DNA of 20,902 nucleotides from Cyclobacteriaceae bacterium. Lineage in GTDB: Bacteria > Bacteroidota > Bacteroidia > Cytophagales > Cyclobacteriaceae. The first letter of the stretch is position 1, and each line of letters starts with the position of its first letter. The position numbers and the translations under genes are program-made. Location of the stretch: positions 1-20,902 of the forward strand of contig JANQPK010000271.1 of assembly GCA_028289505.1 (NCBI GenBank). Reading direction: 5' to 3'. Under the pieces are notes generated by a model. That model was not told where the DNA came from. It did not search any database and saw nothing but the letters and a program-made list of their open reading frames with translations. Below are positions 7,876 through 15,576 of the stretch, one piece after another.

Positions 7876-9222
7876 ATGGACCTAACAAGAAGATCTTTCC
7901 TGAGTACTTCGGCCATAGGTGCAGCGGCGCTAGCCTCCGGGTGCACTAACGATACTACTAATGTCTCCACCACTATTGACAACGTCATTCGCAATAACCC
8001 TCTGGATGCAGTAAGTAGGGAAAACATCAAAATCACAGATGTTAGAGTTCGGTTGTTTTCCTGCGATTATCCCATTGAAAAATGGTGGTATGGAGCTGGA
8101 GTCACTATCTTGACCGAGGTTGAAACAGACCAAGGCATTACCGGCATCGGTGGACCAAGTCCCTACGGCCACCCTGAGTTTGTTAAAGAATATACAGAAA
8201 AGCACATCAAACCCCAGATAATGGGAAAGAATCCATTCGATGTTGAGGTGATTGCCCCCAGTCATCGAACCACCAATAAGGCCATGGCCTGGGCAGGAAT
8301 TAATGTCGCCTGTTGGGACATCATAGGGAAAGCAAAAAACAAGCCGGTTTACCAATTACTTACCACGAATTGTGAACCGGTAACTCGAATCAAGCATTAT
8401 GCGAGTTGTGGTACAATCTGGGATTTTGAAAAGCGACCGGAAGACTTAATCGATGAAGCACTTGGTTACAAAGAAGAGGGCTTTTACGGTTTCAAATTTC
8501 GTTTTGCAGAGCACTTTGAGCAGAACATGACCATTGCCAAGTACTTACCATTCCTAGAGAAGTTACGTGAGCGTGTTGGTGACGACTTCGAACTGATTCA
8601 TGAATTCAATATGCGGATCTCGGTTGATCAGGCTATAGATTTGGTACCCAAACTCGCTGAATTAAAATTTCATTGGATAGAGGAACCGGTCGACCGCTGG
8701 GGGCGAAGCCGTCCCAGGATAGCGAATGAACCGGAAGATATAGACAAAGCTATTGAGCGGCATTTGCGCATACGCGAAGCAGCTAACGGTGTACCCATTT
8801 CAGGCGGAGAAACCATGACTGACCGTTTTGAGTTCAAGGATTGGGTCGAAAGAGATGCCTATGACATCGTGCAGCCGGACTGTGACACCTGCGGTCTAAG
8901 TGAAGGTTGGTATATTGCCCAGCACGCTCATTTACATCAAAAGCCTTGTGTTCCACACAACTGGCATGGCGACCTGACTTGGATGTCGAATATTCACCTG
9001 GTAGCAGCAATCCCAAATCGTATGGTGCTTGAGTCTTGTCGACACTTTAATCCATTTAGAGGTGGACTCTTTAAAGAGCCTATAGTGGTCAAAGATAGCT
9101 ATGCTGAAGTACCTCAAGGTCCTGGTTTGGGCGTGGAGATTATAGATGATGCTGATAAGAAGTTCCCTTACGATCCCAATAAGCACTGGTTAAAAACGCA
9201 ACCGAGTTGGTTAAAGTCCTGA
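7876..9222 (+). CDS. Enolase-superfamily (sugar-acid dehydratase-like) enzyme, Tat lipoprotein, paralogue C
   Basis: A 448-residue third paralogue, more diverged than A and B are from each other. It begins MDLTRRSFLS, a near-consensus twin-arginine motif, with lipobox-like LASGC (C23). The capping domain keeps AWAGINVACWDIIGKAKN. The barrel has K207-F-R209, E243 in IHEFNMR, E270 in HWIEEP, E312 in ISGGE, D335 in IVQPDCD, H361 in VPHNWHG and E386 on the last strand. The strand 3 motif is E-F-N where A has E-K-H and B has E-K-F. About 13 extra residues (RSRPRIANEPEDID region, about 277-290) follow the EEP motif, probably lengthening an active-site loop. The gene follows paralogue B by 41 bases and precedes the anti-sigma gene by 88. 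Likely a dehydratase or epimerase for a related but distinct sugar acid. Confidence 0.9.
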   Translation: MDLTRRSFLSTSAIGAAALASGCTNDTTNVSTTIDNVIRNNPLDAVSRENIKITDVRVRLFSCDYPIEKWWYGAGVTILTEVETDQGITGIGGPSPYGHPEFVKEYTEKHIKPQIMGKNPFDVEVIAPSHRTTNKAMAWAGINVACWDIIGKAKNKPVYQLLTTNCEPVTRIKHYASCGTIWDFEKRPEDLIDEALGYKEEGFYGFKFRFAEHFEQNMTIAKYLPFLEKLRERVGDDFELIHEFNMRISVDQAIDLVPKLAELKFHWIEEPVDRWGRSRPRIANEPEDIDKAIERHLRIREAANGVPISGGETMTDRFEFKDWVERDAYDIVQPDCDTCGLSEGWYIAQHAHLHQKPCVPHNWHGDLTWMSNIHLVAAIPNRMVLESCRHFNPFRGGLFKEPIVVKDSYAEVPQGPGLGVEIIDDADKKFPYDPNKHWLKTQPSWLKS

Positions 9223-9310
9223 TATTAAGTATACAATTATTGCTTTTTTATGATGAGCCGCCAGTAGGATTTTGGTGTAACCCTGTCTTTACATTGAAAA
9301 GTCAATTGTT

Positions 9311-10366
9311 TTGAACACAAGCAACGACCATTTAATTAAGAATTTAATAAACGACCCATATTTTCATAAATGGGTTATAGATCCCGACCAGTCCTGTGAG
9401 AAATTCTGGGCCAATTGGGGAGACAAAAACGCCGAAAGAAAAGAGTGTATGGAACAAGCTCGGGCGATCTTATTGTCGTTTGAATTTAAGTCCAGTTCCG
9501 TTTCTAATGAAGAAACCAATGCACTGTGGGCTCAGATTTCAGATCAAATTGAAAGGCCAACCTCAATCAACCAAAAGAAATTGAGCCCTAACAGCAAAAA
9601 CTGGTGGTATGGGGTTGCGGCGGCGGTAGTGCTGTTTGGAATGGCGTTTTTCGCTTACAATAATGAGTGGAACAGTGCTTCTGAAATAGCCGAACCTGAA
9701 ATCAGCTTGATAGAAAAGGTGGCTCCTGAAGGTAAAATTTCGAGCTTTCAATTTGAAGATGGCACACGAGTAAGACTGTTTTCTGGGAGTATCATTCGAT
9801 ATCCGGCTACTTTTGGTAAAGGAAGTAGAGAAGTATATCTGGATGGTGAAGGATTTTTCGAAGTGCAAAAAGACGTTAATAGACCATTCATTGTCGAAAC
9901 CAATACACTGAAAACCACTGCATTAGGAACATCCTTTAACGTCAGAACCTATGGAGATAGTAATTGCAATGTTTCACTGGTCACTGGAAAAGTTAAGGTT
10001 GAAATGCTGAGAAAAACCCGAGGAAGGAAAGCCAACACCTTATTCCTGAATCCAGGTGAAGAGGCAACTATGAAATTTGATGCTGTGTTAAAACAGTCCT
10101 TTGATATAGAAGAGACAACCTCCTGGAAAGACGGATATATTTATCTAGAGAACAAGAGCTTTGATGAGACCATTGGTATACTACAACGATGGTTCAAAGT
10201 AGATTTTGTGGTCATGAACAGGGCAGAAATTGGAAACAAACTCCAGGAGAAGAGAGGAATAGGCACCTTTAAAAATCAAACCTTAGAAAATATTCTCAAG
10301 GTAATTGGGCATAGTTTCGAATTCAATTACCAAATACAAGAAGATAAAGTCATTCTAATTTTTTAA
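9311..10366 (+). CDS. FecR-family transmembrane anti-sigma factor
   Basis: A 351-residue FecR-type sigma regulator. The cytoplasmic N-terminus (about 1-95) has the family pattern LINDPYFHKWV...FWANW...MEQARAILL that binds the ECF sigma factor. One transmembrane helix lies at about 98-116 (WWYGVAAAVVLFGMAFFAY). The periplasmic part has the FecR domain (about 140-232: FEDGTRVRLFSGS, YLDGEGFFEV, VETNTLKTTALGTSFNVR, VSLVTGKVKV) and a C-terminal STN-like domain (about 275-351). The start must be the TTG at 9311: the conserved N-terminus begins immediately after it, and the first in-frame ATG would remove the sigma-binding domain. It should hold the sigma factor encoded upstream until the STN domain of the adjacent SusC signals. 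It is separated from its sigma gene by three enzyme genes, an unusual order. Confidence 0.94.
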   Translation: MNTSNDHLIKNLINDPYFHKWVIDPDQSCEKFWANWGDKNAERKECMEQARAILLSFEFKSSSVSNEETNALWAQISDQIERPTSINQKKLSPNSKNWWYGVAAAVVLFGMAFFAYNNEWNSASEIAEPEISLIEKVAPEGKISSFQFEDGTRVRLFSGSIIRYPATFGKGSREVYLDGEGFFEVQKDVNRPFIVETNTLKTTALGTSFNVRTYGDSNCNVSLVTGKVKVEMLRKTRGRKANTLFLNPGEEATMKFDAVLKQSFDIEETTSWKDGYIYLENKSFDETIGILQRWFKVDFVVMNRAEIGNKLQEKRGIGTFKNQTLENILKVIGHSFEFNYQIQEDKVILIF

Positions 10367-10399
10367 CTGCTATGTGTATGGATAGAATCAAATAAAAGA

Positions 10400-10425
10400 A
10401 CCCCAGATGTTGACGCATCCGGGGT
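10400..10425 (+). promoter_or_regulatory. GC-rich hairpin between fecR and susC
   Basis: ACCCC-A-GATG, a 6-base loop, then CATC-C-GGGGT: a 9-bp stem with one internal A/C mismatch, 34 bases after the fecR stop. No T-run follows, so it is not a classical intrinsic terminator. It may be a partial terminator, an RNA-processing or stabilising element that sets SusC above FecR level, or part of a susC leader. Confidence 0.5.
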
Positions 10426-10434
10426 ACAATAACC

Positions 10435-10469
10435 TTCCTGAATAATTGATTCAAAACACCATTCAGGAA
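10435..10469 (+). promoter_or_regulatory. Perfect 9-bp inverted repeat in the susC leader
   Basis: TTCCTGAAT (10435-10443) and ATTCAGGAA (10461-10469) are exact reverse complements separated by 17 bases, 46 bases before the susC ATG. It could be an RNA hairpin in the leader or a protein-binding site. It lies just after the GC-rich hairpin at 10400-10425, so the two form a tandem structure. Confidence 0.5.
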
Positions 10470-10514
10470 CATGTGAATTTTGCAAAACTAAGTTCTACAA
10501 AACCAAACAAATCT

Positions 10515-13500
10515 ATGAAAATTAAACCTTTACGCACATTAGTAATGGCAATAAAATTGTCTACTTATGGATTGGTATTGCAGGTAATTTGCCTGGGTAC
10601 CGTCGCTGCGCATGATTCGGAAGCTCAAGTCAAAAGTGTGAAGGAGACCTATGTGGATTTCCAGGCCGACAACAGCACGGTGGGAGAAATCATTACCAAG
10701 ATCGAGTCGAACACAGATTTTAGCTTTTATTATGTGCCAACCGACGTTGATACAGAAAAGAGTATTGATTTTACATCGTCAGGCCGAAGAACGGTTGCGG
10801 CAATCCTGCTGGATGTGTCAAAAGCTTCCAAACTAAAGTTTCTTCAGGTCAATAATAATATCTCCATATCTCCTATGTCGAGGTCTGAGATTAAGCAAGG
10901 AGTGGAGCGGGTGAATGTCAGATTGGACCCTATCCCAATATCCGGAAAAGTAAGGGATGAAACCAATGAAGGATTGCCCGGAGTCAACGTATTGATAAAG
11001 GGAACCACTCAAGGAACCGTCACCGATGTCGAGGGAAATTATACTATTGAGGTCCCGGATGAAAATACCGTATTGGTGTACAGTTCTGTCGGATATCTGA
11101 CCGTTGAACGCGAGGTGGGAAGTAACACGGTAATTGACCTGACCCTGGATCCTGATGTAACCGCCTTGCAGGAGGTAGTGGTGGTTGGATATGGTACCCA
11201 GGAGAAAAGAAATGTTTCCGGGTCAATTGCTTCTATTGACTCCAAAGTGATAGACCAAACGGTAACGCCCACCTTTGATGCAGCGCTTCAAGGAAGAGTT
11301 CCAGGTGTCTATGTGACCACCAACGGTGGCCAGCCTGGTGGAGGGGTTTATGTTAGAATAAGAGGTGCAGGAAGCATCAACAATAGCAATCCACTCTATG
11401 TAATTGATGGTATCATCGTACCGGCTGGAAACAATGAGAATTCCAATCCACTAGCCACCATCAACCCCAATGATATCGAAAGCATCGATATATTAAAAGA
11501 TGCTGCTTCTGCCGCTATTTATGGTGCCAGAGCTGCTAATGGAGTGGTTTTGATTACCACCAAGAAAGGGAAAACCGGCAGGCCAACCTTGACCTACAGC
11601 GGTCTTTATGGGATTCAGCAGCCTGCCAGAAAGCTTCCCCGCCCCATGAACGCCACAGAGTTTGCACAAAACATGAATGTGGCGTTTGAAGCTGCTGGGG
11701 ATCCTATACCATTCCCAGATACTAACCTGGGAGCAGGCACTAATTGGGTTGATGAGGGGACCCAAACTGGATATGTAACCGATCACCAACTGTCCATTTC
11801 AGGTGGAACTGAAAACAACAAGTACTATGTATCCATGAATTATTTTGATAATCAGGGTATCATGTTGGAAACCTACCAGAGAAGGCTTTCGGTCAGGGTC
11901 AACACCGAGAATAGGGTTAGCAATGCCATCACCATAGGTAATAATCTAATGTACAGCAGGAGTAATCAACGCAATAATGGAGCGGGCAATAGGACTTTTA
12001 TTCATGGGGCATGGACTAGTTTGTACCAAGGCCTGCCTACAGTTCCGGTTTTCGAGTCGGACCCAGCATTATCTAGCACCGGTTTTGCCGGGCCAGTAGA
12101 TGTGAACCTGGAACGGCAAAGGAATACCGTTTCTCAGCGTAAATGGCCTGATATAGATAATCACACCGACCGGATACTGGGTAACATTTATGTGGACATA
12201 AAGCTGTTCGAAGGGTTAACATTCCGTACCACCGCATCTGCGGATATCAGTAGGACCAGCGACTACAGTTACAGTGGGGCATGGAGGGAAGGATTGCTAG
12301 ACTCAGGTGGCTTAACTTCCATCAGCAATAATCGCTTCGAATCCGATTTTTGGCAATGGGACAACGTGTTAACTTATGTTAATAGCATCGACGAGCATAA
12401 CTTCTCAGTAGTATTGGGAACTTCCGCACAGGAAACCACATTTACCAGTCTAACCGCTACCGCTTCGTATGACACGGATGTATTTACTCAAATAGTCGAT
12501 AATCCGGTTCAGCAACGGACTCTCAGTAATCTGGTTGAGGAATCCCTGGCCTCTGTATTTGGAAGGATAACTTACGACTACAGAGGAAGGTATCTTCTAA
12601 CCGCCGCAGTCCGCAGGGATGGATCATCGAAATTTGGTCCGAATAATAAATTCGGGGTATTTCCTTCATTCACTGCGGGTTGGAGAATTAGTGATGAGGA
12701 TTTCTTCCCTTCTAATGGGTTCATTTCTGAACTTAAAGTAAGGGGTGGATGGGGCCAGGTTGGTTCCGATGCCATCGGTAACTTCCGGTATCTGGCACAA
12801 ATGAATTCTACTTTCGATTATCCATTTGGCAATCAAACTGGTATCAGCTCATTAGGTGTAGCCCTACAGGATTTGGCAAATCCCGATGTGCAATGGGAAA
12901 CGGCCACTGAGTACAATTTCGGCGTTGAGGCCTCATTTCTTGAAGGACGGTTAAATTTTACCGCTGAATACTACAATAAGACCAATACCGACATGCTTTT
13001 CGTGCTTGACCTTCCCGGAGTTTCTGGGTTATCAACCACGGTCGATAACGTGGGTGAAATAAATAATAAAGGATTGGAGTTTTCTGCCGGGTACAGAAAA
13101 AACCAGGGTCAATTTACTTATGATTTTAATGCCAACCTGACCACACTAAATAGCGAAGTAATTGATTTGGCCGGACAGGGTGAGGTAGTAGCATTTTCAT
13201 ATTCGGGCTCAGGCGCCACGGTAGTGATAAGAGAAGGGCTTCCGTTAGGGTCGTTCCTCACCCGCCGCACGGTTGGACTGTTTCAAAATGCGGCAGAAGT
13301 AGAGGCCGCCAATGCACTGGGTGATCCAAATACTCCTTATCAAAATATTGCCACCGCCCCTGGTGATTTTCACTGGCAAGACCTGGATGGAGATGGCCAG
13401 ATTACTCCTGCTGACAAAGAAATTACCGGGAATCCAATCCCCGCCTTTACCTACGGATTTGGAGGTATCATGCAGTTTAAGAGATTTGATATGAACTTTC

Positions 13501-13940
13501 AGTTCTTCGGAGTTGCCGGGAATGACATTCTAAACGTCGCCCGGTCACAACTAGAAGCTTCTGGTCGTGCTTACAATAAAAGTGTCAGTGCGGTAAATGC
13601 CTGGAGTGGCGAAGGTACCAGTAATTCAATACCCCGACCAATCAGGACGGACCCCAATCAGAACATTATATTATCTGATCACCTGGTGGAAGATGGTTCC
13701 TACCTGAGATTGAAGACCATGCAAATAGGATATAATTTCTCTCCAGATCTGGTGTCCAGAATTGGACTTTCTACTGCGAGACTCTATCTAAGTGGGCAAA
13801 ATCTGTTTGTTATAACCAAGTTTAGCGGTATTGACCCTGAAGTTGGTTTTGATGAGAACAATAGCGCGGTGGCAGGTATTTACCAGGATTTGTATCCTCA
13901 GGTACGAACACTGGCCTTAGGTATTAATGTTTCATTTTAA
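10515..13940 (+). CDS. SusC/RagA-family TonB-dependent outer-membrane transporter with N-terminal STN signalling domain
   Basis: A 1141-residue outer-membrane transporter. The ATG at 10515 (MKIKPLRTLV) starts a signal peptide; the frame is open to a TTG at 10446 that lies inside an inverted repeat and would add 23 polar residues. Domains in order: STN secretin/TonB N-terminal domain (about 46-120), which contacts FecR; CarboxypepD_reg-like domain (about 142-213, ISGKVRDETNEGLPGVNVLIKG); TonB-box-like EVVVVGYGT from residue 220; plug (about 230-345, with GRVPGVYV and DIESIDILKDAASAAIYGARAANGV, the SusC signature); then the beta-barrel ending in aromatic LALGINVSF. An extracellular loop near 13385 has an EF-hand-like DLDGDGQITPADKE. 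It imports the oligosaccharide captured by SusD using TonB energy, and the STN domain makes it a sensor too. SusD follows 12 bases later. Confidence 0.97.
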   Translation: MKIKPLRTLVMAIKLSTYGLVLQVICLGTVAAHDSEAQVKSVKETYVDFQADNSTVGEIITKIESNTDFSFYYVPTDVDTEKSIDFTSSGRRTVAAILLDVSKASKLKFLQVNNNISISPMSRSEIKQGVERVNVRLDPIPISGKVRDETNEGLPGVNVLIKGTTQGTVTDVEGNYTIEVPDENTVLVYSSVGYLTVEREVGSNTVIDLTLDPDVTALQEVVVVGYGTQEKRNVSGSIASIDSKVIDQTVTPTFDAALQGRVPGVYVTTNGGQPGGGVYVRIRGAGSINNSNPLYVIDGIIVPAGNNENSNPLATINPNDIESIDILKDAASAAIYGARAANGVVLITTKKGKTGRPTLTYSGLYGIQQPARKLPRPMNATEFAQNMNVAFEAAGDPIPFPDTNLGAGTNWVDEGTQTGYVTDHQLSISGGTENNKYYVSMNYFDNQGIMLETYQRRLSVRVNTENRVSNAITIGNNLMYSRSNQRNNGAGNRTFIHGAWTSLYQGLPTVPVFESDPALSSTGFAGPVDVNLERQRNTVSQRKWPDIDNHTDRILGNIYVDIKLFEGLTFRTTASADISRTSDYSYSGAWREGLLDSGGLTSISNNRFESDFWQWDNVLTYVNSIDEHNFSVVLGTSAQETTFTSLTATASYDTDVFTQIVDNPVQQRTLSNLVEESLASVFGRITYDYRGRYLLTAAVRRDGSSKFGPNNKFGVFPSFTAGWRISDEDFFPSNGFISELKVRGGWGQVGSDAIGNFRYLAQMNSTFDYPFGNQTGISSLGVALQDLANPDVQWETATEYNFGVEASFLEGRLNFTAEYYNKTNTDMLFVLDLPGVSGLSTTVDNVGEINNKGLEFSAGYRKNQGQFTYDFNANLTTLNSEVIDLAGQGEVVAFSYSGSGATVVIREGLPLGSFLTRRTVGLFQNAAEVEAANALGDPNTPYQNIATAPGDFHWQDLDGDGQITPADKEITGNPIPAFTYGFGGIMQFKRFDMNFQFFGVAGNDILNVARSQLEASGRAYNKSVSAVNAWSGEGTSNSIPRPIRTDPNQNIILSDHLVEDGSYLRLKTMQIGYNFSPDLVSRIGLSTARLYLSGQNLFVITKFSGIDPEVGFDENNSAVAGIYQDLYPQVRTLALGINVSF

Positions 13941-13952
13941 TCAAAACGAAAT

Positions 13953-15452
13953 ATGAAGACTTCAATTATAAATATCGTGAAAAGTTCCCTTCTTGTGCTA
14001 TCAATGGGATTTATTCTAACAGTTGTTTCATGCGATGAGGATTTCGTTACCAAGGAATTTGAGAATGGTGTGGTTTCAGATAACTTCTTCCAAAATGCCA
14101 CCGATGCCGAACAGGCGCTAACCGCCGTATATGATGTTATTGCACTGAGAGGTATGTACAGGGAAGGTGTATGGGTGCTGGGTGACTGTCCAACTGATGA
14201 TATCAATGAATTGACCGGTGATAATGGAGATTACGGAACCTATTACCGGGCAGCCAGCGATTATCGATGGGAACCTAACAACCCCTATTCCACTGGTAGA
14301 TGGTTTGATAGTTACAAGGGAATTTTTCGAGCGAATATTCTGCTTGAAAAATTGCCTGAAATTGACATGGATGCTGCATTAAAAGCACGGTTTGAGGGCG
14401 AAGCCAAATTTTTAAGGGCGTTGTATTATTTCAATCTGATAATGGCATTCGGCGATGTTCCCTTCATGACTGAAGTACTCACCAGGGAAGAATATCAGGA
14501 ATTGGCCAGAACGGATCAGCAGATTATTTACGGCCAGATTGAACAGGATTTATTAGATGCAGCAGCAGTGTTACCAGCTCAGGCTAGTGATCCTGTAGGT
14601 CGAGCTACTAGTGGTGCTGCCAATGGTCTGCTTAGCAGAGTATACCTCTACCAGGAGAAATGGAACGAATCGGTTAACGCTGCTCAACAGGTGATGGGCG
14701 CTGGCTATAGCCTGGTGGCAACCGAAGACTTTGAAAAGATGTTTACCGGTAACCTTGAAAACAGCTCCGAGTCAATCTTTGAATTTCAGTCTATAGGCGC
14801 CTCACCAAACGTCTGGGGTGGTGATCTAACGGAAACCTCCTTCGGGTTCTTCTGGAGCCCCATGATTGGATGGGCCAACTGGTACTCACCCAGTGTCAGC
14901 TCCCAGGAACAATTTACCGATGGGGATATCAGAAGAAAAGCTTCTTTATTAGTTGTCGGTGCCGGTGATGTGCTGGATACTGATGGAGACGGGATAGAGG
15001 AACCTTTTCCATCAGGAAACATGAATGGGAATTATTTTAATAATGCCAATGTCCGTAAATGGTTAGCAATTGGCAAAAACCTGGCTGTGGCTGATGAGTA
15101 TGAGGTTAACTTCCCGATTGTACGGTATGCTGAAGTGTTACTCAACTACGCGGAAGCACAAAACGAATTGGGGAATTCAACTGAGGCCCTGGTTGCCATA
15201 AATCAAATTCGCGCCCGGGCTATGATACCGGATATTTCTGAAACCAATCAGGGATTATTGCGAGACCTGATACCAGAAGAGCGCAGACGGGAGTTGCTGT
15301 TTGAGGGACAGCGGTTTTACGATATAAAACGTTGGGGGTTGGTTGAGGAACTTCTGGTTCCACTTGGTTTCCGGATAGGTACTCATGAGTACTGGCCGGT
15401 CCCGTTGTCGGAGTTGGATCTAATGCCTAATTTGACCCAATATCCAAACTAA
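13953..15452 (+). CDS. SusD/RagB-family surface glycan-binding lipoprotein
   Basis: A 499-residue SusD-like lipoprotein, the typical family length. The signal peptide ends in lipobox VVSC (C27), followed at once by the acidic stretch DED, which resembles the lipoprotein export signal that sends Bacteroidota lipoproteins to the cell surface. The N-terminal SusD helices include FFQNATDAEQALTAVYD (about 46-62), GIFRANILLEKLPEID and AKFLRALYYFNLIMAFGDVPF. The C-terminal family signature is RYAEVLLNYAEAQNELG, then IRARA and EERRRELLFEGQRFYDIKRWG. It caps the SusC barrel and binds the glycan. Its gene is 12 bases from susC and is followed by a strong terminator, so it closes the sigma-to-SusD block. 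Ligand specificity cannot be read from sequence. Confidence 0.97.
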   Translation: MKTSIINIVKSSLLVLSMGFILTVVSCDEDFVTKEFENGVVSDNFFQNATDAEQALTAVYDVIALRGMYREGVWVLGDCPTDDINELTGDNGDYGTYYRAASDYRWEPNNPYSTGRWFDSYKGIFRANILLEKLPEIDMDAALKARFEGEAKFLRALYYFNLIMAFGDVPFMTEVLTREEYQELARTDQQIIYGQIEQDLLDAAAVLPAQASDPVGRATSGAANGLLSRVYLYQEKWNESVNAAQQVMGAGYSLVATEDFEKMFTGNLENSSESIFEFQSIGASPNVWGGDLTETSFGFFWSPMIGWANWYSPSVSSQEQFTDGDIRRKASLLVVGAGDVLDTDGDGIEEPFPSGNMNGNYFNNANVRKWLAIGKNLAVADEYEVNFPIVRYAEVLLNYAEAQNELGNSTEALVAINQIRARAMIPDISETNQGLLRDLIPEERRRELLFEGQRFYDIKRWGLVEELLVPLGFRIGTHEYWPVPLSELDLMPNLTQYPN

Positions 15453-15467
15453 AAAATGAATTTAGAT

Positions 15468-15501
15468 AGCTGCCTTGCCCATTTGCAAGGCAGCTTTTTT
15501 T
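15468..15501 (+). terminator. Intrinsic terminator after susD
   Basis: Perfect 11-bp stem AGCTGCCTTGC / GCAAGGCAGCT with a 6-base loop (CCATTT), running into seven T residues. It starts 16 bases after the susD stop and separates the SusCD operon from the VCBS-ASPIC genes. Confidence 0.95.
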
Positions 15502-15528
15502 ATATTAACTGCCCTGAATAACCTGATT

Positions 15529-15560
15529 CCACATGTCTTAACATAACAATTGAGATGTGG
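15529..15560 (+). promoter_or_regulatory. Inverted repeat upstream of the VCBS-ASPIC operon
   Basis: CCACAT (15529-15534) and ATGTGG (15555-15560) are exact reverse complements 20 bases apart, ending 16 bases before the start codon at 15577. Because a terminator lies just upstream, a promoter for the next operon should be in this 75-base stretch, though no TAnnTTTG match is seen. It could be an operator or a leader hairpin. Confidence 0.35.
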
Positions 15561-15576
15561 ACTATGAGACTCTGAT

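Noticed and set aside
7930..8355. 141-codon minus-strand open frame inside the third enolase-family gene
   Set aside because: It overlaps the conserved capping domain of the enzyme on the other strand and has no recognisable content.
10446..10514. Upstream TTG start extending SusC by 23 residues
   Set aside because: It lies inside the 9-bp inverted repeat and adds polar residues before a normal signal peptide starting at the ATG at 10515.
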